A stretch of 22,878 bases of DNA from an uncultured Lachnospiraceae bacterium (GTDB taxonomy: Bacteria; Bacillota_A; Clostridia; Lachnospirales; Lachnospiraceae), in assembly GCA_902801585.1 (NCBI GenBank), contig CADCIU010000046.1, forward strand, positions 1-22,878, written 5' to 3'. Under the pieces are notes generated by a model that did not search any database, was not told the origin of the DNA, and was given only the letters and a program-made list of their open reading frames with translations. Below are positions 1 through 6,281 of this stretch, piece by piece (position 1 is the stretch's first letter; each line of letters begins with the position of its first letter). The position numbers and the translations under genes were made by a program.

Positions 1-1
1 G

Positions 2-52
2 GTAGGAGATGAGGCTTACAAGGCAGCTGAGAGCGACGAATTAAAGAAATAA
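2..52 (+). CDS. C-terminal end of an upstream gene (partial)
   Basis: One frame is open from the window edge to a TAA at 50-52 and encodes VGDEAYKAAESDELKK. The composition (acidic, Lys/Glu/Ala-rich) is compatible with the tail of a soluble protein. The real start lies outside the window, so no function can be given. It is followed about 50 bp later by the promoter of the first FN3-like gene, which would make it the end of a separate transcription unit. With only 16 codons visible this could also be a chance open frame. Confidence 0.45.
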   Translation, partial: VGDEAYKAAESDELKK

Positions 53-104
53 ATAATTAAGGATATATGGGGACTTAAACGATTAAATTTTTCTTTTTGA
101 CAGC

Positions 105-133
105 TTGATTATCTGCGATTCTCCGTCTATAAT
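105..133 (+). promoter_or_regulatory. Promoter of the first FN3-like gene
   Basis: A -35 TTGATT (105-110) and a perfect -10 TATAAT (128-133) are separated by exactly 17 bp. Transcription would begin near 140, giving a leader of about 40 nt before the ATG at 180. The tandem paralogue downstream has the same two hexamers at the same spacing (1044-1072). An overlapping TTGACA at 97-102 lies 25 bp from the -10, too far to be used with it. Confidence 0.8.
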
Positions 134-179
134 ATTGTCAGATGCATATCATTTTTACTCATACTATGGGGAGGGACCT

Positions 180-863
180 ATGAAAATCGTAAAACGGATA
201 CTTGCGGCAATGCTCGCAGCAGTCATTGTATCGGGAATGTTCGCGCCGCTCGCTACAGAAGCGGCAACACAGAAGATCGCAGGCGGACTTCATTTCGCCG
301 GATGGGCTTCAACGACTTCCTGCTATCTCAGTGTCAGGGAACAGAATATCTCTGCATTTGAGTACAGAGTGTATCACAACAGTCTCAAGTTCAAATCGAG
401 CGGGACCAGCTATGTCTATACGGATGGATCCAACGAGATCTGCAAGATTAATGACCTGACCTACCGCGCATGCAATTTCGTATCAGTCAGAGCCAAGAAG
501 AACGGTTCATGGACAGAATGGTCACCCAAATACCCGATCGTGCCCCGCATCGAAGGATTTACTTCTTCAATCACGAAACAGCCCAACACGGTGACACTGA
601 CATGGAAGAAGATCACGGGCGTGAATTATTACGAAGTATATCTTTCAACGACAGGGACCGGCAACTGGGTCAAGATCGGAAGTCCTACAGGAACCAAGAT
701 CACATTTAACAAAGCCGGCGGAAGAAGTCTTAAGACTTACAAGACCTATTATGTAAAGATCGTTGCCTGCAAGAAGTTCGGAAAGAACCAGATGCAGAGA
801 AGCAGCGGCAACTCGACGAAGAACTATAACGGCAGTTTCTATATCAGAACTGTTTATTATTGA
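180..863 (+). CDS. Secreted FN3-like protein, paralogue 1
   Basis: This encodes a 227-residue exported protein. Residues 1-28 form a signal peptide: basic MKIVKR, a hydrophobic core, then an Ala-rich cleavage site near TEA|AT. The mature part looks like two beta-sandwich modules. The first (about 35-115) holds three cysteines in contexts shared with the next gene (SCYLS, ICKI, ACNF). The second (about 130-215) has fibronectin type III hallmarks (TLTWKKITGVNYYEVYLS, then TYYVKIVACKKFG). No catalytic motif is visible. The ATG at 180 follows a GGGAGGG Shine-Dalgarno; a longer in-frame start (TTG at 105) is rejected because that TTG is the -35 box. The gene has its own promoter and a terminator at 945-990. 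Given the adjacent glycan locus, a role at the cell surface or in the matrix, perhaps polysaccharide binding, is inferred. Confidence 0.82.
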   Translation: MKIVKRILAAMLAAVIVSGMFAPLATEAATQKIAGGLHFAGWASTTSCYLSVREQNISAFEYRVYHNSLKFKSSGTSYVYTDGSNEICKINDLTYRACNFVSVRAKKNGSWTEWSPKYPIVPRIEGFTSSITKQPNTVTLTWKKITGVNYYEVYLSTTGTGNWVKIGSPTGTKITFNKAGGRSLKTYKTYYVKIVACKKFGKNQMQRSSGNSTKNYNGSFYIRTVYY

Positions 864-944
864 TGCTTTCGGACAGTATCCGTGTGAACTGACGATATCA
901 AAGACCGTTCAGTGATATCTCAGACGATTTATTGAATGATCATA

Positions 945-990
945 GGCTGCCGCACTGAGAAATGAAGATTTCCCGGTGCGGCAGTCTTTG
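945..990 (+). terminator. Intrinsic terminator after the first FN3-like gene
   Basis: Two 19-nt arms (945-963 and 968-986) pair with only three mismatches, which are G-U wobbles in RNA. They are separated by a GAAG loop and followed by TTTGTGTCCTT. The core stem is CTGCCGCAC/GTGCGGCAG. This isolates the first paralogue from the second. Confidence 0.8.
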
Positions 991-1002
991 TGTCCTTCCC
1001 GG

Positions 1003-1043
1003 TCATGAAAACCGATGTATCCTGCCGGATCATGAAAACCGGT
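1003..1043 (+). repeat. Two direct copies of TCATGAAAACCG upstream of a -35 box
   Basis: TCATGAAAACCG occurs at 1003-1014 and again at 1031-1042, with 28 bp between equivalent bases. Each is preceded by CCGG(A). The second copy ends just before the TTGATT -35 box at 1044. The position suits a binding site for an activator or repressor of the second FN3-like gene. The first paralogue lacks it. Identity of any regulator is unknown. Confidence 0.55.
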
Positions 1044-1072
1044 TGATTAATCGGGAAGGTTCTCTTATAATA
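1044..1072 (+). promoter_or_regulatory. Promoter of the second FN3-like gene
   Basis: A -35 TTGATT (1044-1049), a 17-bp spacer and a perfect -10 TATAAT (1067-1072) are present, the same elements and spacing as the promoter of the first paralogue. The start would be near 1079, leaving a leader of about 95 nt. Within 864-1174 I see the terminator, the direct repeats, this promoter and the leader, and no gene. Confidence 0.8.
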
Positions 1073-1078
1073 ACTTGA

Positions 1079-1174
1079 AACAGCGGCCCGGGAGATCCGG
1101 GATCGACTGGCGGCAGCAACAGTCAATGAGGCTTCGGAAACGTAGCGGACGAAAGTACAATAAACGGAGATCAA
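1079..1174 (+). other. G+C-rich 5' leader of the second FN3-like gene
   Basis: The predicted untranslated leader is about 95 nt. It contains several short inverted repeats: CCCGG-GAGAT-CCGGG near 1087-1101, GACTG...CAGTC near 1104-1123, and CTTCG...CGAAAG near 1132-1154. It ends with the SD ACGGAG. It does not match any riboswitch consensus I can recall. It may only be an mRNA-stabilising or translation-controlling structure. Confidence 0.35.
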
Positions 1175-1876
1175 ATGATGAGAATGATGAAGCGACTTAT
1201 GGCAGCCGTGCTGACAGCGATCATAATAGCAGGGACCTTTGCTCCTGCAGCTGTGCAGGCAGAGACCGTGCAGCCGAAGATTACCGGCGGCCTTCATTTT
1301 TATACCTGGGTCAAGGAATCGGAGACGACCTGCTATATCAGCGTGAAGAGACAGGATATAACGGAATTTGAGTATATTGTTTACCACAACAGTCTCAAAC
1401 AGAAGACACCGATCACAAAGAGCAAGGTGTACAAGGATCCCTCGGGTGAGAACCAGATCTGCAGGATCGACAACCTGACAGTCCGCGCATGCAACTTTAT
1501 CTCGATCAGAGCGAAAAAGAAAAACGGCGTATGGACGAGCTGGACGGCTAAATTCCCGATCGTGCCCTATCACCGTTCAGTGAACCGCCAGGCCAACCTT
1601 GCGAATATGACGGCGACGATCAGCTGGAAAAAGATCGCGGGTGTCAACTACTACGAGGTATACATCTCGACAAGAAAGGACGGCGGCTGGGTGAAGGTCG
1701 CGACGACGACGAACAGCTCGGTCAAAGTGAGCAAGTTCGGCGGGAAGAGATTCCAGTTCGGAAAGACCTATTACTGCAGAGTGTTATCGGTGAAAAAATA
1801 CGGAAAAGGTCTGTCGACGCAGACCAGCGGACCCAAGTATAACCTGTGTCACGGGCCCATCGAGTTCAAATTCTGA
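1175..1876 (+). CDS. Secreted FN3-like protein, paralogue 2
   Basis: This encodes a 233-residue exported paralogue of the preceding protein. Residues 1-29 are a signal peptide (MMRMMKRLMA, hydrophobic core, VQA|E). The mature N-terminal module repeats the first paralogue almost motif for motif: GGLHF, a TCYIS cysteine, EFEYIVYHNSLK, an ICRI cysteine, then ACNFISIRAKK. The second module is FN3-like (ATISWKKIAGVNYYEVYIS, then FGKTYYCRVLSVKKYG). The GGAG Shine-Dalgarno at 1166-1169 supports the ATG at 1175, and a second ATG one codon later is equally possible. It has its own promoter, leader and terminator, so it can be controlled separately from paralogue 1. No enzyme motif is visible. A surface or matrix role linked to the neighbouring polysaccharide genes is inference. 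Confidence 0.82.
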   Translation: MMRMMKRLMAAVLTAIIIAGTFAPAAVQAETVQPKITGGLHFYTWVKESETTCYISVKRQDITEFEYIVYHNSLKQKTPITKSKVYKDPSGENQICRIDNLTVRACNFISIRAKKKNGVWTSWTAKFPIVPYHRSVNRQANLANMTATISWKKIAGVNYYEVYISTRKDGGWVKVATTTNSSVKVSKFGGKRFQFGKTYYCRVLSVKKYGKGLSTQTSGPKYNLCHGPIEFKF

Positions 1877-1941
1877 TGTATCAGCTGAACATACCTTCCG
1901 GCATACTTTCCGGGGAGTACCGAATATAGGACATGGTTCTT

Positions 1942-1979
1942 CCGCCTGTGCGCAAAGCGCAGGCGGTTTACTTTGGTTT
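1942..1979 (+). terminator. Intrinsic terminator after the second FN3-like gene
   Basis: Ten-base arms CCGCCTGTGC (1942-1951) and GCGCAGGCGG (1957-1966) pair with one G-U wobble around GCAAA, followed by the T-rich TTTACTTTGGTTT. This separates the FN3 pair from the glycosyltransferase genes. Confidence 0.8.
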
Positions 1980-2019
1980 GCGGGATGTTTGAGGGCTTTT
2001 CGGATATTCCGGTAAAGTG

Positions 2020-2025
2020 TATAAT
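2020..2025 (+). promoter_or_regulatory. Possible -10 element before the GT2 gene
   Basis: A perfect TATAAT lies about 37 bp before the GT2 start and just after the preceding terminator, so a promoter is expected here. At 17 bp upstream the -35 position (TTTTCG) matches poorly, so an activator may be needed or the assignment may be wrong. Confidence 0.45.
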
Positions 2026-2061
2026 CAAAAAAGTGACGGATAACGAAAAAAGACGGAGAGC

Positions 2062-3006
2062 ATGATGGACAAGATTGCAATACTGATCCCCTGTTACAAT
2101 GAGGCCAAGACGATCGGCAAGGTGATCGACGACTGGAAAAGGTCGATCCCCGAAGCGGTGATCTATGTGTATGACAACAACTCGAAAGATGAGACGGCAG
2201 CGATCGCGATGGATGCGGGTGCAGTGGTCCGCCATGAGTATTCACAGGGAAAGGGAAACGTCATCCGGAGAATGTTCAGGGAGATCGACGCAGAGTGCTA
2301 CATCATGGTTGATGGCGACGACACATATCCTGCCGAATACGGAAGACAGATGGCGGATATGGTACTGGAAAAAGGAACGGATATGGTGGTGGGAGACCGC
2401 CTCTCCTCCACATACTTCGAGGAGAACAAGCGCCCCTTCCACAATTTCGGCAACAGTCTTGTGCGCGCCAGCATCAACCGTCTTTTCAGTTCCAACATCC
2501 GGGACATCATGACGGGATACAGGGCCTTCAGCTTTTTGTTCGTCAAGAGCTTTCCGGTCCTGTCCGAGGGATTTGAGATCGAGACGGAGATGAGCATTCA
2601 TGCGGTACAGAAGAATATGAGGATCGAAAATATCGTGATCGAGTACAGAGACAGGCCGGAGGGGAGCGAGTCCAAACTGGACACTTACTCGGACGGCTTC
2701 AAGGTGTTGGGGACGATCTTCCGCCTGTTCAAGAATTACCGGCCCATGCACTTTTTTGCCGGTCTTGCCGCCCTGCTGTTCGTGATCGCTCTGATCCTGT
2801 TCGTTCCGGTGCTCCTCGACTATGCCAGTACAGGACTCGTGCCGAGGTTCCCGACGCTGATCGTCTCCGGCTTTATCGCGCTGGCAGGTGTCCATGCGTT
2901 GTTTTCGGGCATTATATTGAGCACTTTGGTCGAGAAGGAACGCCAGGAATTTGAGTTCAGGCTGATCATGATCGATAAAATGTACAAGGAGCTGATCGGT
3001 GCCTGA
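2062..3006 (+). CDS. Family 2 glycosyltransferase with two C-terminal membrane helices
   Basis: This GT-A fold enzyme is of the dolichyl-phosphate-mannose-synthase / polyprenyl-phosphate glycosyltransferase type. It would move a sugar from a nucleotide donor to a lipid or lipid-linked acceptor at the inner membrane face. Evidence: IAILIPCYNEAKTI at residues 5-18, YDNNSKDET at 37-45, the metal-binding DGDD at 84-87, and VVGDR at 109-113. Two hydrophobic segments at about 231-252 and 264-289 anchor the C-terminus. The length of 314 residues is normal for this architecture. GGAG at 2055-2058 lies close to the ATG at 2062 and better placed for the ATG at 2065, so the true start may be one codon later. 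It seems to be its own short unit, since a new promoter follows it. It could either add a lipid-carried decoration or build the repeat unit. Confidence 0.88.
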   Translation: MMDKIAILIPCYNEAKTIGKVIDDWKRSIPEAVIYVYDNNSKDETAAIAMDAGAVVRHEYSQGKGNVIRRMFREIDAECYIMVDGDDTYPAEYGRQMADMVLEKGTDMVVGDRLSSTYFEENKRPFHNFGNSLVRASINRLFSSNIRDIMTGYRAFSFLFVKSFPVLSEGFEIETEMSIHAVQKNMRIENIVIEYRDRPEGSESKLDTYSDGFKVLGTIFRLFKNYRPMHFFAGLAALLFVIALILFVPVLLDYASTGLVPRFPTLIVSGFIALAGVHALFSGIILSTLVEKERQEFEFRLIMIDKMYKELIGA

Positions 3007-3016
3007 ATTGAATATA

Positions 3017-3046
3017 GTGACAAAGGGCAGGAATATATATTATAAT
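3017..3046 (+). promoter_or_regulatory. Candidate promoter 1 of the main biosynthetic operon
   Basis: GTGACA (3017-3022, one base from TTGACA), an 18-bp spacer and a perfect TATAAT (3041-3046) lie in the 125-bp gap between the GT2 and GT4 genes. The leader would be about 80 nt. Confidence 0.55.
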
Positions 3047-3053
3047 ATTACAG

Positions 3054-3085
3054 TTGCAGAAATATCGTCATTTTTGTGATATACT
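3054..3085 (+). promoter_or_regulatory. Candidate promoter 2 of the main operon (extended -10)
   Basis: TGATATACT at 3077-3085 is a textbook extended -10 (TG-N-TATACT). An imperfect -35, TTGCAG (3054-3059), lies 20 bp upstream. It would start transcription near 3092, about 40 nt before the GTG start. It may be the main promoter or work in tandem with the one at 3017-3046. Confidence 0.5.
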
Positions 3086-3131
3086 AGTGTGGAAGTTGTA
3101 TCATCATTTTTAAGAACTCAGGAGAAAGCGA

Positions 3132-4289
3132 GTGGCGAGGAAGGTACGTGTTTTACATATCGCTGAAGCGCCGGGCGGCGTGGAACGATACTTGGTCGCG
3201 TTATTGACTAAGCTAAAACAGAATTATAGTGATCAGCTGGAGCATATTCTCGTGTGTTCGGATTCATTTGACGCAGGGAAGTTCAAGGGCATCACTGCGA
3301 AGGTGGAGCATGTCAACTGCATGCATCACGCGATCAGTGCCAAATCTGATATCAGGAGCATAATGGAAGTCAGGCGGCTGATCCGGAAATACAAACCGGA
3401 TGTGGTCTACTGTCACAGCTCCAAGGCCGGCGCGATCGGCCGTATGGCGAACGTAGGGCTTCGGAACAGAGACGGCAGGAAGAATGCCTGTGTGTACAAT
3501 GCACACGGCTGGGCCTTCAACATGAAAGGCGCAAGCAGGAATGTCATCAATTCCTACGTGATGATCGAGCGGGCACTGGCTCCCATGACAGACAGCATCG
3601 TCTGCATATCGGAGTATGAGAAGAATTCGGCGCTGGAGCACGGCATATGTACGCCTTCCAAGCTGAAAGTGATCTACAACGGGATCAATCTCAGCGAAGT
3701 GAAGAATGTGAAGAGTATTCCCCGATCAGAACTGCAGATTCCGGAAGATGCTTTTGTTGTCGGAATGGTCGGACGTCTTGCGACCCAGAAGGCGCCGGAT
3801 GTCTTTGTCAAAGCTGCCTCGGAGATCAAGAAGAAAATCCCGGAAGCATTCTTTATGATCGTCGGAGACGGCCTAAACCGCTCGGAGACGGAGAAGCTGA
3901 TCACGGAGAGAGGCCTGAAAGACTCGTTTTTGATCACAGGCTGGGTGAGTGATCCGCTCGATTATATCGGGAATTTTGACGTGGCGATGCTGCTGAGCAG
4001 ATGGGAAGGTTTCGGACTGGTGCTTCCCGAGTATATGATCACCCGCAAGCCGGTCATAGCGGCGAGGGTCGACGCAATACCGGAGATCGTGCAGGACGGC
4101 GTCAATGGTATTTTGGTGAACAGGGAGGACTATCAGAGTGCGGCGAAGGCGGCGCTCAGACTCCACGACGACACTGAGCTGCGGGAAAGGCTCGTGGAAA
4201 ACGGTGTGAAAATTGTCAAAGACAGGTTTAATGTGGAGCGGACAGCGCAAGAGCACAGAGATCTGTTTCTGCGTATAGCCGGGGAGTGA
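3132..4289 (+). CDS. Family 4 (GT-B fold) glycosyltransferase
   Basis: This 385-residue retaining glycosyltransferase of the EpsD/EpsF kind would transfer a nucleotide-activated sugar to the lipid-linked repeat unit in the cytoplasm. The N-terminal domain has the family opening HIAEAPGGVERYL (9-21) and HSSKAGAIGRMA (95-106). The C-terminal donor domain has GMVGRLATQKAPD, with R215 and K220 at the usual phosphate-binding positions, then the E-x7-E signature WEGFGLVLPE (E292 and E300). Translation starts at a GTG at 3132 behind AGGAGA, about 7 nt upstream; the in-frame reading MARKVRVLHIAEAPGG fits the family. It is the first gene of a run of eleven closely spaced genes reaching 15614. The sugar cannot be deduced. 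Confidence 0.9.
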   Translation: MARKVRVLHIAEAPGGVERYLVALLTKLKQNYSDQLEHILVCSDSFDAGKFKGITAKVEHVNCMHHAISAKSDIRSIMEVRRLIRKYKPDVVYCHSSKAGAIGRMANVGLRNRDGRKNACVYNAHGWAFNMKGASRNVINSYVMIERALAPMTDSIVCISEYEKNSALEHGICTPSKLKVIYNGINLSEVKNVKSIPRSELQIPEDAFVVGMVGRLATQKAPDVFVKAASEIKKKIPEAFFMIVGDGLNRSETEKLITERGLKDSFLITGWVSDPLDYIGNFDVAMLLSRWEGFGLVLPEYMITRKPVIAARVDAIPEIVQDGVNGILVNREDYQSAAKAALRLHDDTELRERLVENGVKIVKDRFNVERTAQEHRDLFLRIAGE

Positions 4290-4298
4290 CCGGCACAG

Positions 4299-5489
4299 AT
4301 GAGTATGAAAGACGCAGCGATACTTACTAAATATTATAAGAATTATAACTATGGCGGAATGCTTCAGGGATATGCCTTGCACAAGGTGATAAAGGATCTG
4401 GGGTATTCCGTTGATATTGTGTCCTACGATGTGAACGCGAACCCGAATCCGGTCTATCCGGGACTGCGGCAGCAGATCAAACAATACGGCGCAGGTGCTG
4501 CCGTCGAAAAAGCGGGGGAAAAGGCGATCGGGAAATGCAGATTTCTGATCTCCGGGCTGTTAAAAGACAGGGCCAGGCTGTTCGATCAGTTCATGGAGGA
4601 CACCGGCGCAGGAACGGAATTGTATGATGACGCCGGATCGGCAGCTCTGCGCGGCGAGTACAAAGCGTTCGTGAGCGGCTCGGATCAGATCTGGAATCCC
4701 AACGCGGTGAGAAATCTTTATCTTCAGACTTTTATCGAGGACCCGCGCAGGAAGATCTCGTACGCGGCCAGTATCGGAAGGGATGCTTTCTCGGAGCACG
4801 AGGCTGATATCCTGATCCCCGCGATCAGCGGATTCGGCGCGATCAGCGTGAGGGAAAAGACTGCTGCAGACCTGCTCGGGAAATATATTCCGGCAGCGAT
4901 CGAGACGTCAGTGGACCCGGCTATGCTGCTGAGCGCTGAGGAGTGGGACGAAGCTGCCTCCAAAAATCCGGTCAAAGACCGATATGTACTGGTATACTTC
5001 TTCTCAGACAGCCGTGCAGTGCGAAAGAGAGCCCGGGCCTTCTGCGTAAGGCACGGACTTCGGATGATCATGATCCCTTATGCGAAACAGGAATACAATC
5101 TGACGGATGCTGCCGGACCGGGAGAGAGGATCGCGAAGACGGGACCGAGGGAGTTCGTCTCCTTGATCCGGGGAGCAGAGTTCGTGCTCACGGATTCTTT
5201 CCACGGCGCTGTGTTTTCACTCATTTACAAGAAACCCTTCGTGGTCTTTGAGAGGAATAAGTCGGGACATGTGTCCATGAACTCAAGATTATATGATCTT
5301 TTGGCGCTGTTCGAGCAGTCGCACCGCCTCATCGACCTGAGCCTGATCGGCGAGCTCGACAATCTGTATGAGGTGGAGACTGAAAAGATCGAGGCGATCC
5401 TGCTGAGGGAGAAGGCAAGGGCGCTTACGTATCTGAAAAATTCGATTGAGACAGCCATCGCTGCCGCGGATGAGACAGCGGCGAAATAG
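4299..5489 (+). CDS. Polysaccharide pyruvyl transferase family protein 1
   Basis: Members of this family (PF04230 type; CsaB and EpsO are relatives) use phosphoenolpyruvate to place pyruvate ketals on sugars, giving the polymer a negative charge. Here AILTKYYKNYNYGGMLQGYAL (7-27) is the glycine-rich opening. Next come FVSGSDQIWNPN (124-135), SYAASIG (154-160), a SVREKTA segment (183-189), TSVDPAML (203-210), and the hallmark FVLTDSFHGAVFSLI (296-310). The 396-residue length is normal. The Shine-Dalgarno is poor: GGGGAG lies about 13 nt before the ATG, inside the previous gene, which ends 9 bp upstream, so translation may be coupled. A second, clearly diverged homologue occurs at 10431-11522. 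Some family members are now thought to do other chemistry, so pyruvylation is likely but not proven. Confidence 0.87.
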   Translation: MSMKDAAILTKYYKNYNYGGMLQGYALHKVIKDLGYSVDIVSYDVNANPNPVYPGLRQQIKQYGAGAAVEKAGEKAIGKCRFLISGLLKDRARLFDQFMEDTGAGTELYDDAGSAALRGEYKAFVSGSDQIWNPNAVRNLYLQTFIEDPRRKISYAASIGRDAFSEHEADILIPAISGFGAISVREKTAADLLGKYIPAAIETSVDPAMLLSAEEWDEAASKNPVKDRYVLVYFFSDSRAVRKRARAFCVRHGLRMIMIPYAKQEYNLTDAAGPGERIAKTGPREFVSLIRGAEFVLTDSFHGAVFSLIYKKPFVVFERNKSGHVSMNSRLYDLLALFEQSHRLIDLSLIGELDNLYEVETEKIEAILLREKARALTYLKNSIETAIAAADETAAK

Positions 5490-5506
5490 TTAACAAGGAC
5501 AAATTT

Positions 5507-6232
5507 ATGATAACCATTAAAGATATAGCAGATAAGACGATGACACCTGAGAAGAGGGAGTCCGCGAAGAATGACCTGATCGCGTTTTACGTCGGAAGAC
5601 CCCTCTCTTATGTGTTCACAATTCCTTTTTTATATACCAATATCAGCCCCAACGCGATTTCTATTTTATCTATTGTGCCGGTAATCGCCGGATTTGTGAT
5701 CGCCTGCAGGTCCTATTCCCTCGCGGGAAGCCTTCTGTGCTGGTTCATGTTCTTCTTGTGGAATATGCTGGACGGCGTGGACGGAAATGTGGCAAGGTAC
5801 AAGAAGCAGTTTTCGAAGATGGGCAGCGTCTATGACGCGATGGCGGGATATCTGGCGGCGGCTTTTACGTTCTACAGCGCCGGGGTCCTCGCAGCGCACA
5901 GAGCAGGGCCGCTTGTGGAGGGCGGATTGGTCAAACCGGAAACGCTGGTCATCCTGGGCGGGGTCACTGCACTGGTCAACATGTTCCCCAGACTTGTGAT
6001 GCACAAAGCCGTCACGGAACTGCACGACAAGGACAAGGTCAGCGGTGTCAGTGAGAAGAAGGACTTCGGCATTGCCAAGATCATCGCACTGAATCTCAAA
6101 TCCTGTGCGGGCGGCGCGCAGGTTTTATTCCTGATCGCCATCCTTCTGAACATACTGGATATTTTTACAATCTGTTACTTTTTATTCAACACGCTGGTCA
6201 TGTGCGCAGCGCTGCGCTCTATTTTTAAATAA
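5507..6232 (+). CDS. CDP-alcohol phosphatidyltransferase family membrane protein with altered active site
   Basis: This 241-residue multi-pass protein belongs to the family that moves a phospho-alcohol from a CDP-activated donor onto a hydroxyl acceptor, as in phosphatidylinositol and phosphatidylglycerophosphate synthases. The signature is D-x2-D-G-x2-A-R-x8-G-x3-D-x3-D. It is present as D89, D92, G93, A96, R97, G106 and D110, but the fourth Asp, normally the general base, is Gly114 (DAMAG). The codon is GGA, so one base change from GAx Asp is possible. Hydrophobic segments lie at about 33-45, 50-68, 72-88, 112-130, 145-162 and 205-235. AAGGA upstream supports the ATG at 5507. The next gene encodes a CTP-dependent cytidylyltransferase, which could supply its donor. 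With the Gly it may be inactive, use another base, or have a changed reaction. Confidence 0.8.
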   Translation: MITIKDIADKTMTPEKRESAKNDLIAFYVGRPLSYVFTIPFLYTNISPNAISILSIVPVIAGFVIACRSYSLAGSLLCWFMFFLWNMLDGVDGNVARYKKQFSKMGSVYDAMAGYLAAAFTFYSAGVLAAHRAGPLVEGGLVKPETLVILGGVTALVNMFPRLVMHKAVTELHDKDKVSGVSEKKDFGIAKIIALNLKSCAGGAQVLFLIAILLNILDIFTICYFLFNTLVMCAALRSIFK

Positions 6233-6234
6233 TA

Positions 6235-6273
6235 AGACCTCGAAATAAGATCTCGAAACCAGATCTCGAAGGA
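6235..6273 (+). repeat. Three tandem copies of a 13-bp unit ending in a Shine-Dalgarno
   Basis: AGACCTCGAAATA (6235-6247), AGATCTCGAAACC (6248-6260) and AGATCTCGAAGGA (6261-6273) follow head to tail and fill nearly the whole 49-bp gap between two operon genes. The last copy carries the AAGGA Shine-Dalgarno of the cytidylyltransferase. A 14-of-16 match to TCTCGAAACCAGATCT occurs at 18385-18400. Role unknown; copy number could tune spacing or translation. Confidence 0.7.
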
Positions 6274-6281
6274 GAAAGAGC

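Noticed and set aside
105..179. N-terminal extension of the first FN3-like protein from a TTG
   Set aside because: The TTG is the -35 hexamer and the extension would lie upstream of the transcription start. The ATG at 180 has a good Shine-Dalgarno and begins a clean signal peptide.
929..1573. Long minus-strand open frame opposite the second FN3-like gene
   Set aside because: No recognisable motif, no ribosome site, His/Arg/Cys-rich composition, and it lies opposite a gene with a signal peptide, a paralogue, a promoter and a terminator.
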